64,000 nt of DNA from an uncultured Aeromonadaceae bacterium (GTDB lineage: Bacteria; Pseudomonadota; Gammaproteobacteria; Enterobacterales; Aeromonadaceae). The position numbers and the translations under genes were made by a program. Shown piece after piece: positions 22,661 through 30,340 of this stretch. How positions within the stretch are numbered: the first letter of the stretch is position 1; each line of letters begins with the position of its first letter. The DNA is taken from positions 62,001-126,000 of the forward strand of contig CAMFKP010000001.1 in the NCBI GenBank assembly GCA_945957385.1, written 5' to 3'. The notes below the pieces were generated by a model. That model was given only the letters and a program-made list of their open reading frames with translations. It made no database searches and was not told the origin of the DNA.

Positions 22661-24457
22661 ATGCTTGATCGGCTTAAGGCGTTGGGGCAGCAGTTCTTTT
22701 CGAGTGATGTTAGCGTATCCAATACGAGTGGCGTCAAAAAAGAAGAACATTATAAGTCACATGCAAAAAATGATGAATATCCAGATGAATATCCAGATGG
22801 TTATATTGGCGAGTGCATGTGGAGACTTCGCGCATGTGAGAGATTTCAAAAATCGATTGAAGTTGAATTTCTCGCTCAGCTAGAGGCATTTAATACAATT
22901 GATCAAGCTTGCATGCTGGCAGAGGCTAGGCGTGTAGACATAGCATTTCCTACTGAGAAAGAGCTAATAATGATTGCTCAGCGTGATGCTGAACGTGTCA
23001 AGAAGATAGGGTTGGAAGGACTATTAAAAGAATCAAGGACTGAGATTGAAAAATTAAAGTCGGTTATCGAGGCCGAAGATAGCCTAGCTGTATATGCAGA
23101 TCGGATAAAGAAGGGATTTTCAACTGTTCGTGCATTGAAAGATGAAATTCGGAAGCTTGATATTGATCTGCTGTTTGACGTTGAGCTGGGTAATGGAGAT
23201 TTAGATGGACAGAAAGGGAAGTCTATCGCAGAGCTCAGGAGTGATCTTGAAAATAATCAGGATAAGTTGAGCTCTGATATTGCATCGTATTTTTCGTGCG
23301 CCAGTACGATTGCAAACTCAATGCTAAAAGATCTTGTATCAAGTTGCTCATGGAATGTGGCTAAGATTTTGGCATTGTATGATTACGGGTCTCCTGTTTT
23401 GAGGGTTGAGGTTGATGTAATTGCAGTGGAGAATGAAAAACTCCGAATTGATTCTACCTTGCCCGATCTATCTATGGCATATGGGGTTAGAGGTAAGTTA
23501 CAAGCAGCATTGAGTGAGCTTGAGCTGGAGTCTGCTAATCTAAGGGAAAAAAGGCTGCAGTACAAAGATAGGGCTTCTGATTTAGATGTCGTTGAGTTGG
23601 AAATAGAGAAGGCCAGGGTAAAGATTGTAGAGATGTCAAGTCATCGTGGTGGAGTAGGAGAGCCATCAGAGAATGAGATTGCAGAAGAGGTTAAATTAAG
23701 GAAATTAACTAAAGCTGCTGATGAATTGAGAAACAAAATTACGAAGCTTGGGATTGAGTGCTCGCGTTATGGGGATGACGTTGAAAGTCTGAATCAAATT
23801 TGTGGGAAATACCTTGACGAAGTTGTAGAGTTAGATATTGTTGAGTATCGAAGAAATAGAATTGAGCACTATAAATCAGTTGTTGGGGATTTGTCAGGTG
23901 ATGCAGGTGATGAAAAAGATCTGCATGTGGTAATTGATAAATGCAGGACACGAATTAAAACACTCAGCAAAGTGAATTCAGATCAGTTTGCTTTGGTTTG
24001 CAAAGAAGATAGTGAAATAGTTGGTGTTAGGGCGCAGATTAGGAAATTAGAAAAGCTCTTGGAGCCGGCCAAAGCAGACGTTGAACACGCTACTAACACA
24101 TCTCGTGATGATATTAAGAATGAAATAATGCTCAGAGAACGGCAGATTGAGCTTGGAAAATTGACTGAATCAAGAAATAAGTTGGTGGAAACGCATCTCA
24201 AAACAACAAATGAGATAGCAGATAGCTACAATTTTTATTGTAATTGCTTGCTCTTGTTGGCAAAAGCTGAGCTCGATGCGTTTGTTACTAAGCACTCAAA
24301 AACGCTTGCACGAGTCGTGGCGATGTGCAATAGGCCAGATAGATCGTTTATATTGGAAACAGATGGTGATCTGTTGTTGAGTGCGAAACATATGCTAAGG
24401 AGAGAGATACCCAATCTGGGGTTTTGTGTAATAGGTGACAGACCAAATCTAAGTTGA
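22661..24457 (+). CDS. Long coiled-coil protein, 598 aa
   Basis: ATG 22661 with GGGGG upstream. The protein is mostly charged helix from about residue 60 to 560, with heptad-like spacing and alternating Glu/Lys/Leu, and no membrane segment. The look is of an SMC- or RecN-like coiled coil, but there is no Walker A or ABC signature, so it is not an SMC ATPase. A short duplicated tract (PDEYPDEYPDGY) lies near residue 42. It may be a structural scaffold or DNA-bridging partner of the HTH protein encoded immediately upstream. No function is assigned. Confidence 0.78.
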   Translation: MLDRLKALGQQFFSSDVSVSNTSGVKKEEHYKSHAKNDEYPDEYPDGYIGECMWRLRACERFQKSIEVEFLAQLEAFNTIDQACMLAEARRVDIAFPTEKELIMIAQRDAERVKKIGLEGLLKESRTEIEKLKSVIEAEDSLAVYADRIKKGFSTVRALKDEIRKLDIDLLFDVELGNGDLDGQKGKSIAELRSDLENNQDKLSSDIASYFSCASTIANSMLKDLVSSCSWNVAKILALYDYGSPVLRVEVDVIAVENEKLRIDSTLPDLSMAYGVRGKLQAALSELELESANLREKRLQYKDRASDLDVVELEIEKARVKIVEMSSHRGGVGEPSENEIAEEVKLRKLTKAADELRNKITKLGIECSRYGDDVESLNQICGKYLDEVVELDIVEYRRNRIEHYKSVVGDLSGDAGDEKDLHVVIDKCRTRIKTLSKVNSDQFALVCKEDSEIVGVRAQIRKLEKLLEPAKADVEHATNTSRDDIKNEIMLRERQIELGKLTESRNKLVETHLKTTNEIADSYNFYCNCLLLLAKAELDAFVTKHSKTLARVVAMCNRPDRSFILETDGDLLLSAKHMLRREIPNLGFCVIGDRPNLS

Positions 24458-24473
24458 TGGTGGTGGGGGATAT

Positions 24474-25061
24474 ATGGAATTGGATTCAAATTTGAAGCGT
24501 GTAAACGCAGTTTTGCAATCAATGTATGGTGTTGATATTCAATCATATGATGGTGATTGGGATTGGGATGCTGCATTTAAAAATAAGCGTGGCGATCTTT
24601 CCAATAAGGCGGTTGATGTGGCCATGGATTTTTGTGCAGCTCATGGTATTGGCCAGATCGAGTCAGATCGTGATGTCGGCTTGATGGCGGTGAAAAATCT
24701 TGAGCCAGTTTATGCGTCTGTTGCCAACGGCTCGGTGGAAGTGAGCCGATATGATTTGGACCAGGATGCATGGATAACTACAGGGGTTTTTCCTGATGGT
24801 GGCTTGGCCAAATCAGCGCGTAAGTACCTCTCTGGTGATAAGGCGCAAGTTCGTGAAGCGAAGCCTGGTGATCAGGGTTATGCCGTGGCTAAGATTGACG
24901 ATCATGTTCTGATGATTGGTCGTGATGGCGGTGTTTTGAAAACGCCTGAACATCGAGGGAATGTGTCCCTTGGTAAATGGGTGGAGATCAACCAAGGCGG
25001 TGTCAAAGAAATGGTGAGTGAGCCGGTAAAAGGCTCGACGTACAGTCCAGAGCCTGGTTGA
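24474..25061 (+). CDS. Hypothetical protein, 195 aa
   Basis: ATG 24474 follows GGGGGA by a few bases. The protein is acidic, soluble and contains no signal peptide or membrane segment. The first third is rich in Asp and Trp (DGDWDWDAAFKNKRGD), and the rest is strand-rich with repeated Gly-Lys loops. Family unknown. It closes the rightward group 21844-25061, starting 16 bases after the coiled-coil gene. An inverted repeat with no T-tract lies 22 bases after its stop. Confidence 0.75.
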   Translation: MELDSNLKRVNAVLQSMYGVDIQSYDGDWDWDAAFKNKRGDLSNKAVDVAMDFCAAHGIGQIESDRDVGLMAVKNLEPVYASVANGSVEVSRYDLDQDAWITTGVFPDGGLAKSARKYLSGDKAQVREAKPGDQGYAVAKIDDHVLMIGRDGGVLKTPEHRGNVSLGKWVEINQGGVKEMVSEPVKGSTYSPEPG

Positions 25062-25082
25062 TAAGGCTGCAGGGATGCGCGG

Positions 25083-25121
25083 CCCAGTCGATAGTAGTTC
25101 ATGGACGATCTATCGACTGGG
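25083..25121. repeat. 12-bp perfect inverted repeat before the recombinase gene
   Basis: CCCAGTCGATAG (25083-25094) and CTATCGACTGGG (25110-25121) with a 15-base loop. No T-run follows on either strand, so a terminator is unlikely. It lies 140 bases upstream of the tyrosine recombinase start and may be an accessory recombination or operator site. Confidence 0.6.
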
Positions 25122-25204
25122 GCATAGAAGTTGATGCGCATATGAAAAGTTTTAGTGGGGCGTGGATGGATATAGAGTGCAAATCCCCATCTTGAAGCGT
25201 AAAA

Positions 25205-25240
25205 TCTCAGTAACCATAATAACAATTATGGACACTGAGA
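25205..25240. other. dif-like nested palindrome upstream of the recombinase gene
   Basis: Two nested perfect arms: TCTCAGT (25205-25211) with ACTGAGA (25234-25240), and CCATAAT (25214-25220) with ATTATGG (25225-25231). The centre can be read as CATAA-TAACAA-TTATG, the same half-site and 6-bp spacer layout as Xer dif sites. It ends 20 bases before the recombinase ATG. It may be the recombinase core site or an autoregulatory operator. Confidence 0.6.
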
Positions 25241-25260
25241 TTGATTAGGGAAGATACGCC

Positions 25261-26547
25261 ATGGGCCAAGACTTGCTAAGAATGCCTGCCGGTTCTGCTG
25301 TTCAGCTTGAACTGGATGAGCCACGCTTCAAAATGCCGAATCAGCAAATCAGTGCAACAACTGATGAAGAAGCATTTGAGACATGGCTTAAAACGCGGGC
25401 GACGTGGAGTAAACATACGTACGACTCGTACCAGCGGGTCGTTAGGCGTTTCTACGATTGGCTGCGTAATACAAAGAATTTGACGTTGCGGCAAGTGACC
25501 GGTGATGTGCTTGCCGACTATAGGCTTTTTTTGGGCTCATTGGATGAGCAGTACAAAAATGATGTGAGCTACATACAGGATGTTAGTGCCGATTGGGGTG
25601 ACATTCGATGGCGCAATGTTGACAAAGGCGGGATACCAAAGCATTCGTTTAACAACGCCCCACCCTTGTTTGCGAAACGTAAACGGTCAGGCATGTCTTC
25701 GGAAAATGGCCGCACCGGAAAATCGATGTTTCTTGGGCAGCGAAGCATTGCATACAACATGCAAGTGCTAGGGGCTTTCCTTCGGTTCTTGGCCAAGGTC
25801 GGGTATTTGCCATTTGATCCAACTGTTTCACTGCCCAGGAATGGTCTAAGGAAAAATCAGGCGGATAGGTATTTCGCTGTTGAAGATTGGGATGTTGTGT
25901 TTAAGGCTTTGAGCAAGATGGAGCCAGAAGAAACACAAAAGGGGTATGAGCGGGTTTGTACAGCAAGGGCGCGGTGGCTCTTTGCATTGGGGTATTTAAC
26001 TGGGCTACGTCGTTCAGAGATTATCAGTGCAAAAATGTGCGATATTGTCAGATCGAAAAACAGGTTTGTTTTGAAGGTCTGGGGTAAAGGGCGGAATAAA
26101 GATGATCCGCACGATTATGACCGGCTTTTACTTAGTGATGCTTGCATGAGTGAGTTGAATCGCTACCGTGAGGCGCTTGGTTTGCCTGCGCATACTGGCA
26201 TGGGCGAGGATCGGCCTCTGGTGGCCAATCTTGGGCGGAGGCCGGCTGACGCACTAAAACACATGTCGGTTTCTGGCGTACGAAAGATCTTTATTGAGAC
26301 ACGGACAAAGCTGATTGGCCTTTTAATGGATGACCACCCTGCCCTTGCCCAAAGGCTTGAAAAATCGACATTGCATTGGCTGAGGCATACCGGTGGATCT
26401 CATATGTTACAAAATGGTTTGCAGCTTGAAGAGGCGCAGCAATGGTTCAGGCATAAAGATGTGGGCACAACGCTGATCTATACGCATCATGAAGAAGATG
26501 CGTTGCATAATGCGTTCAATAGTGCATCTAAGTTGCCAGGTGACTAA
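25261..26547 (+). CDS. Tyrosine recombinase (Xer/integrase family)
   Basis: 428 residues; ATG 25261 with GGGAAG upstream. The N-terminal SAM-like core-binding domain covers about residues 35-195 and contains an insertion around 100-150. The catalytic domain shows all six expected residues: Arg250 (TGLRRSE), Lys276 (VWGKG), His372 and Arg375 (HWLRH), His398 (FRHKD) and Tyr407 (LIYTHH). It catalyses site-specific strand exchange, either integrating the element or resolving plasmid multimers. The dif-like palindrome directly upstream is a natural target. It converges with the integron-type integrase gene, overlapping by four bases at the 3' ends. Confidence 0.93.
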   Translation: MGQDLLRMPAGSAVQLELDEPRFKMPNQQISATTDEEAFETWLKTRATWSKHTYDSYQRVVRRFYDWLRNTKNLTLRQVTGDVLADYRLFLGSLDEQYKNDVSYIQDVSADWGDIRWRNVDKGGIPKHSFNNAPPLFAKRKRSGMSSENGRTGKSMFLGQRSIAYNMQVLGAFLRFLAKVGYLPFDPTVSLPRNGLRKNQADRYFAVEDWDVVFKALSKMEPEETQKGYERVCTARARWLFALGYLTGLRRSEIISAKMCDIVRSKNRFVLKVWGKGRNKDDPHDYDRLLLSDACMSELNRYREALGLPAHTGMGEDRPLVANLGRRPADALKHMSVSGVRKIFIETRTKLIGLLMDDHPALAQRLEKSTLHWLRHTGGSHMLQNGLQLEEAQQWFRHKDVGTTLIYTHHEEDALHNAFNSASKLPGD

Positions 26548-27227
26548 AGGGCGTCTAAAGGACTTTTGGCGTTCTCGCGAAGTTTGTTGGCAAGTTTGAC
26601 GTAGGGAATGGTTGTGCTGATGTCTGAATGACCGAGTAGCTTCTGAACAGTACGGGCATCATTGCCTGATTGGATCAGATGTGTAGCAAAAGAATGACGC
26701 AGCGTATGAGGCGTGGCAGGTGTCGTGATGCCAGCTGCATGGATGGCTTTTTTCATGGCACGTTGAAGCAGCTTTTCATCCTGATGGTGGCGTGTTTTTA
26801 GGCCTGTATCTTTGGATACGACATAGCCAGTGGTTGGGAAAAGGTACTGGAGCTCCCAAGAAGAATCATTGTTGGGGTACTCAAGTGATAGTGCAGGTGG
26901 AACGTGAACCCGAGAATGACCTGCAAGTACGTCGGTATCGTAAATGCGGCGGCGTTGCTCAAGATGCTCTTTCAACTCAGGGATTAAGGTTGAAGGAAGG
27001 AAGGTTGTGCGGACTTTATGTCCAATGGGGTCACGTATGGTTATCTGCTGCGATGCGAAGTTTAGGTCACTTATTCGCAGCCGCATGCATTCCATTAACC
27101 TAATGCCGGTGCCGTAAAGCAAGCGAAGTTGTAGGCCATACAAGCCTTCTGAATGGAGAAATAGGGAAACTAATTCCATTCGAGAAAGAATAACGGGTAG
27201 AGATTCAGAATCTTCGGGTTTTGTCAT
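26544..27227 (-). CDS. Integron-integrase-like catalytic domain lacking N-terminal domain
   Basis: 227 residues from ATG 27227, which overlaps the upstream stop (ATGA). The sequence matches the catalytic part of integron integrases: LLYGTGIR (Arg43), Lys71, PHTLRHSFAT (His174, Arg177), LLGHSDISTT (His200), Tyr209 and the family-typical end KSPLDAL. The integron-specific insertion region is present around residues 98-125. The whole N-terminal core-binding domain (about 90-100 residues in intact IntI) is missing. All six catalytic residues remain. It may be a decayed integrase or a repurposed catalytic-only protein; the translational coupling to a short upstream gene argues that it is still expressed. 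Confidence 0.88.
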   Translation of the reverse strand: MTKPEDSESLPVILSRMELVSLFLHSEGLYGLQLRLLYGTGIRLMECMRLRISDLNFASQQITIRDPIGHKVRTTFLPSTLIPELKEHLEQRRRIYDTDVLAGHSRVHVPPALSLEYPNNDSSWELQYLFPTTGYVVSKDTGLKTRHHQDEKLLQRAMKKAIHAAGITTPATPHTLRHSFATHLIQSGNDARTVQKLLGHSDISTTIPYVKLANKLRENAKSPLDAL

Positions 27228-27463
27228 AGATGTGGGCCCAGAGGATACCAAGCATCAGTGCCATCAGGGCGATGATAGCACCATTCCCAGCCAGGTTCGC
27301 CAGAATCGTCGCCTTCAACGTTGAGCTGTATTTGGGCTTTTGAATCATCACTGGCAGTGATGGTCAGCATGCGGTGCCCAAAGCCTATGAATTCTGAAGT
27401 GACTGTGCCTGTCCTACCGTCACGGTTTCTGGTCTTGGTTCCTTTCCACTGGCCAGCGGGCAT
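27224..27463 (-). CDS. Small hypothetical protein coupled to the integrase-like gene
   Basis: 79 residues from ATG 27463, chosen because GAGGAAAA precedes it; the longer GTG frame from 27517 lacks such a site. It is soluble, with a beta-rich pattern (RTGTVTSEFIGFGHRMLTI) and a Trp-rich C-terminus (GWEWCYHRPDGTDAWYPLG). Family not recognised. Its stop overlaps the ATG of the integrase-like gene by four bases, so the two are translationally coupled. Confidence 0.65.
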   Translation of the reverse strand: MPAGQWKGTKTRNRDGRTGTVTSEFIGFGHRMLTITASDDSKAQIQLNVEGDDSGEPGWEWCYHRPDGTDAWYPLGPHL

Positions 27464-27500
27464 TTTTCCTCGCCTCAAGTTATTTAGCTGATACCATTTT

Positions 27501-27519
27501 AGGTGCGTTTGTCGCACCT
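27501..27519. repeat. Inverted repeat AGGTGCG/CGCACCT
   Basis: AGGTGCG-TTTGT-CGCACCT, a perfect 7-bp inverted repeat upstream of the gene starting at 27463. Related GGTGC...GCACC repeats occur at 29649-29665 and 29930-29948, so it may be an operator shared by several small leftward genes. Confidence 0.4.
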
Positions 27520-27644
27520 CGCAAGTGTTGCGTTAGTGGGGTGGTGGCTCAGGTGCAACATAGTTGCATTTGAAAGCGGGAAATCAATTTTTCAGCGATA
27601 TTCTTTGTTGATTATGCTTGGTTTCAATGGGATGGTGGCTATTC

Positions 27645-28280
27645 ATGAAGAAGGTGTATTTTGGATGGTTATTCGCTGTGGTCAGCGGGGTTTGTTTTGG
27701 AAACGTTATCGGGTGGCAGGATTTAAAACCTGCACCCTCCCCTGTATTGGTTAAGCAGATAGATACGCTAGATAAGGGGGAGAAAACTCAGCTGAGGGAT
27801 GCATATTACAAAGCTGATTTGAAATACCGGATGTCTAATAGTGGTCTGAAGCTGAAATCTTTGTCTATTGAGGACAAGAAATATTTGGGGGGTGTGTTCG
27901 ACAAAAAAATTGAAGCTATTGCGGATGCAATGGTGCGATATGACAGGGATGAAGCGGGAAAATTAATCACGCCACCAGCTGGGCGTGTAAAGATTAAAGG
28001 CTATGCTTTGCCGCTTGATTTGGGCAAGGGGGCAAAATTTAGCACATTTATGCTAGTGCCCGTAGTTGGTGCGTGTATTCACGTACCTCCGCCGCCTGCT
28101 AATCAGATGGTGCTTGTACATCTGGAGGACAAAGATGGTGTTGAGCTGCCTTTGTACGCAGCAGTCACTGTAGAGGGGCAGCTGAAAGCCCAGGGCGTAA
28201 AAAGTAAAGCCAAATTTATCGATGGCCAAGGCATCATCGACAGCGGGTACATCATGACCGGTGCAAAGATCAGGATGTAA
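27645..28280 (+). CDS. DUF3299-type exported protein
   Basis: 211 residues from ATG 27645 (an earlier frame start at 27618 would hide the signal). The N-terminus MKKVYFGWLFAVVSGVCFG is a signal peptide. The hallmark FMLVPVVGACIHVPPPPANQ in the C-terminal half is diagnostic of DUF3299 proteins, which are usually lipoproteins or periplasmic proteins associated with transporters. A lipobox is not clear here. Its 3' end overlaps the end of the winged-helix gene on the other strand. It is the only rightward gene in a block of leftward genes, so it probably has its own promoter. Function unknown. Confidence 0.85.
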   Translation: MKKVYFGWLFAVVSGVCFGNVIGWQDLKPAPSPVLVKQIDTLDKGEKTQLRDAYYKADLKYRMSNSGLKLKSLSIEDKKYLGGVFDKKIEAIADAMVRYDRDEAGKLITPPAGRVKIKGYALPLDLGKGAKFSTFMLVPVVGACIHVPPPPANQMVLVHLEDKDGVELPLYAAVTVEGQLKAQGVKSKAKFIDGQGIIDSGYIMTGAKIRM

Positions 28281-28572
28281 GCAGTTTTTTGGCAATGCCT
28301 TGTGGGCTATCTAGCGTCAACTTATAGCCGTATCCATGAACCGTTTCAATTTTGAATGGATGGCCCGATAATTTTTTTCGCAACCGGTGTACATAGACTT
28401 CAATGGCGTTGTCGCTAACATGGATGTCGTGAGCGACTAAGCGGGAGGCAATATCCTCTTTGGCAATCGATCTATTCAGGGCGGACGCTAGAATATTGGC
28501 AACCAAGCGTTCCCTGCTTGTTAGGGTATGCAGTTCAGATTTGAGAAGATCATTGATGCTGAAGTGGTTCAC
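28270..28572 (-). CDS. Stand-alone OmpR/PhoB-type winged-helix protein
   Basis: 100 residues. The region from about 15 to 90 is a complete winged-helix DNA-binding domain of the OmpR/PhoB type: SRERLVANILASALNRSI, VYVHRLRKKLSG as the recognition helix, and the wing motif TVHGYGYKL. There is no receiver domain, so it is not a conventional two-component regulator. It is either an orphan output domain or a small repressor/activator of neighbouring accessory genes. The start ATG at 28572 lies about 60 bases downstream of the stop of the next leftward gene. Confidence 0.85.
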   Translation of the reverse strand: MNHFSINDLLKSELHTLTSRERLVANILASALNRSIAKEDIASRLVAHDIHVSDNAIEVYVHRLRKKLSGHPFKIETVHGYGYKLTLDSPQGIAKKLLTS

Positions 28573-28631
28573 AGGTTTACCTATTTATCTGTGGATCAAG
28601 CGAATGCAGCCAATCTCTTGCCCATTTTGAC

Positions 28632-28976
28632 CTAATCGTTAAAGGCGACAATGTGTTTGTCGTCAACATCAAAGAGAATGCCGATTTTTGTGCGCGAAGA
28701 AATGTTGGAGGCAACATTTACGGCCTCACCGTAATCGGTAAACAGCATGGCACGGTCAGGTGTTTTAACGTACATACGTTGGTTCATGCCGGCATGCTCA
28801 GTCTGGGCAGCCAGGTAATCGTCAGTGGCAGGGGCGTGAATGACATAGCCGAGGTATTTGCTGGTGGGCGGCAAACCAAGTTCTTCAATCAACTCGGAGA
28901 CGGGTTTGAGTTGGGTTGCTTCCATCGCTTGGCGAGCGCGTTCAGCTGGCGTGCCTCGTTGTTTTGCTTGTCCCAT
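28632..28976 (-). CDS. Small protein with MGQAKQRG N-terminus
   Basis: ATG 28976 gives the N-terminus MGQAKQRGTPAERARQ, a start seen in many short phage and plasmid proteins; ATG 28988 is in frame and possible. About 114 residues, soluble, basic first third and hydrophobic strands later (YLGYVIHAPATDDYL, KIGILFDVDDKHIVAF). The family is known only by its conserved N-terminus; the function is unknown. Confidence 0.7.
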   Translation of the reverse strand: MGQAKQRGTPAERARQAMEATQLKPVSELIEELGLPPTSKYLGYVIHAPATDDYLAAQTEHAGMNQRMYVKTPDRAMLFTDYGEAVNVASNISSRTKIGILFDVDDKHIVAFND

Positions 28977-29110
28977 GGGTATGCTCAAATAATTTTGGAA
29001 AATCGAAATATAGAACTCTAACGCTATTTCTTGATGCTCTGCGAGTTCGGAGGATATTTTTTTGGTATCGCAGGCCGGCTCAATTTCAAGGCATTGAGAT
29101 CGTGGTTATG

Positions 29111-29359
29111 TTACTCACCAAGCTCAGGGCAATAGATTGTTCTAGGGGTCAGTTTCTCGATGGAAACATTTCTGGTGTCAGTGCGCCATATGCCTGCGAG
29201 TTTTATGGCAACTTTAATGGTTGCCTTTTTGCCGGATGTTTTTAATACGACAGCAGCAATGAGCTGAGTGTAACCGTAGCCACCACGAGGGGTATAAGCC
29301 CAGTTGACTCGATCACCAGGACGAATAGTGTTATCAGCGGTGGCAGTAATATGCGTCAC
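29111..29359 (-). CDS. Small hypothetical protein, 82 aa
   Basis: ATG 29359. Short soluble protein, beta-rich and basic in the middle (GGYGYTQLIAAVVLKTSGKKATIKVAIKLAG), with the look of an SH3- or KOW-like barrel. It starts 7 bases after the stop of the previous leftward gene and so belongs to a three-gene string 29959-29111. Function unknown. Confidence 0.65.
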   Translation of the reverse strand: MTHITATADNTIRPGDRVNWAYTPRGGYGYTQLIAAVVLKTSGKKATIKVAIKLAGIWRTDTRNVSIEKLTPRTIYCPELGE

Positions 29360-29365
29360 TATGGT

Positions 29366-29608
29366 TTATCGACGAAAAGCAGGCGGCAGTGGCCCGATAG
29401 CATCAAAGAGCACTTTGTAATCTTGTGGTTGAACTGCTGCACCACCCCAATCGATAGCTTGGCCAGCGCGTGCTTGTGAAACAAGCGTAGGGGTGAAATC
29501 TGGCTTATCGGATGCGTAGCGAATGATTTTGCGATCACCAGCGCAGGTGTTGAAGCGAGTGCCCTGAAAGGAGCTGTTGGCCTCTATGACCATGTATCGG
29601 GAATGCAT
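29366..29608 (-). CDS. Small hypothetical protein, 80 aa
   Basis: ATG 29608. A basic 80-residue protein with one cysteine (NTCAGDRKIIRYASDKPDFTP) and no membrane segment. It follows the upstream leftward gene by 16 bases and precedes the next by 7. No family is recognised. Confidence 0.62.
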   Translation of the reverse strand: MHSRYMVIEANSSFQGTRFNTCAGDRKIIRYASDKPDFTPTLVSQARAGQAIDWGGAAVQPQDYKVLFDAIGPLPPAFRR

Positions 29609-29623
29609 TGAGAGAGATCCAAT

Positions 29624-29959
29624 CTATGAGTCGGTACTGGCTATTTTGGGTGCGTTTAATGCACCTGTCAACGCCAGTTTTGCGCCAGCTGGTTTAATCA
29701 CTGGCCCCCAGTCTACGATTCGATAGACAGGCCCAGTTTTGGTGATGTTTATAGCAAGTTGGATGGAGGCTTGAGCAATCAGGTAGGTGATGGTTTTCTT
29801 ATCAAGCCCAGTGCTTTCAACAATTTGAACAAGAGTTGCACCTGTTGGCGTATCGATTGCACCGAGGACAGAAAGAGTACGTCGAAAGTCGGCCTTCGGG
29901 TATGGATTTACTTTTTTCATTGGGGGCTTGGGTGCATTCATTGCACCCATGATAGCCAT
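29624..29959 (-). CDS. Possible winged-helix protein, 111 aa
   Basis: ATG 29959. The middle (ATLVQIVESTGLDKKTITYLIAQASIQLAINITKTGPVYRIVDWG) reads as a winged helix: a helix-turn-helix followed by a hairpin-like TKTGPVYRI. The protein begins and ends with nearly the same short motif (GAMNAPK, GALNAPK). The DNA for the first of these forms an inverted repeat at 29930-29948. It heads the string of three small leftward genes and could be their regulator. Confidence 0.65.
   Translation of the reverse strand: MAIMGAMNAPKPPMKKVNPYPKADFRRTLSVLGAIDTPTGATLVQIVESTGLDKKTITYLIAQASIQLAINITKTGPVYRIVDWGPVIKPAGAKLALTGALNAPKIASTDS
29649..29665. repeat. Inverted repeat GGTGC/GCACC (copy)
   Basis: GGTGC-N7-GCACC near the 3' end of the gene ending at 29624. 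It is the coding counterpart of the 29930-29948 repeat and may simply reflect the repeated protein motif G-A-(M/L)-N-A-P-K. Confidence 0.3.
29930..29948. repeat. Inverted repeat GGGTGCA/TGCACCC
   Basis: Perfect 7-bp inverted repeat with a 5-base centre, at the start of the gene beginning at 29959. It might be an autoregulatory operator or a consequence of the repeated codons; see the linked repeats at 27501 and 29649. Confidence 0.35.
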
Positions 29960-30092
29960 TTTTCTCTAAAAAAGGAAAATTGGACGAGCCTACAAAGAAA
30001 TGGGGTGTATGGTTTGGTGCGGTGGAAAGTATGGATTGGCTGGAGGATGGCGCTGGTGCTATTTGGCAGCACCAGCGCGCATAGGTCGTAAA

Positions 30093-30305
30093 TCAGTGAA
30101 TGCCGGTGGCATCTGCGCAATATTTCCCGCAGTGTTCGCATTGTGGGACATAACCGAACGATTCAATCGATGAATGGCCAGCTACAAAACTTCCCGATAG
30201 GCTGGCGAGTGCGGCGTCGGTGCATGCAGTTGAGCAGTATGGTTTTACGTGACCGGTCGCAATCCCACCTTCTGTTTCAAATAAGCAAGTGATTTGATCT
30301 TGCAT
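30093..30305 (-). CDS. Small zinc-ribbon-like protein
   Basis: 70 residues from ATG 30305 (AGGAG just upstream). Five cysteines apart from the N-terminal one fall in two clusters, YCSTACTDAAL and QCEHCGKYCADATG, and the CEHCGKYC arrangement looks like a metal-binding ribbon. No membrane segment. Family unknown. It is an independent leftward gene 36 bases downstream of the next one. Confidence 0.65.
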   Translation of the reverse strand: MQDQITCLFETEGGIATGHVKPYCSTACTDAALASLSGSFVAGHSSIESFGYVPQCEHCGKYCADATGIH

Positions 30306-30340
30306 GGGGCTCTCCTTAAAAATTTAGGCCGGTTGAGCTG

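Noticed and set aside
25083-25121. The 12-bp inverted repeat as a terminator of the gene ending at 25061
   Set aside because: No T-run on either side and a 15-base loop; kept as a possible recombination or regulatory site instead.
25436-25450. GTTAGGC in the recombinase gene as an integron attC core
   Set aside because: No partner core site or imperfect palindrome around it; it is within coding sequence and best read as chance.
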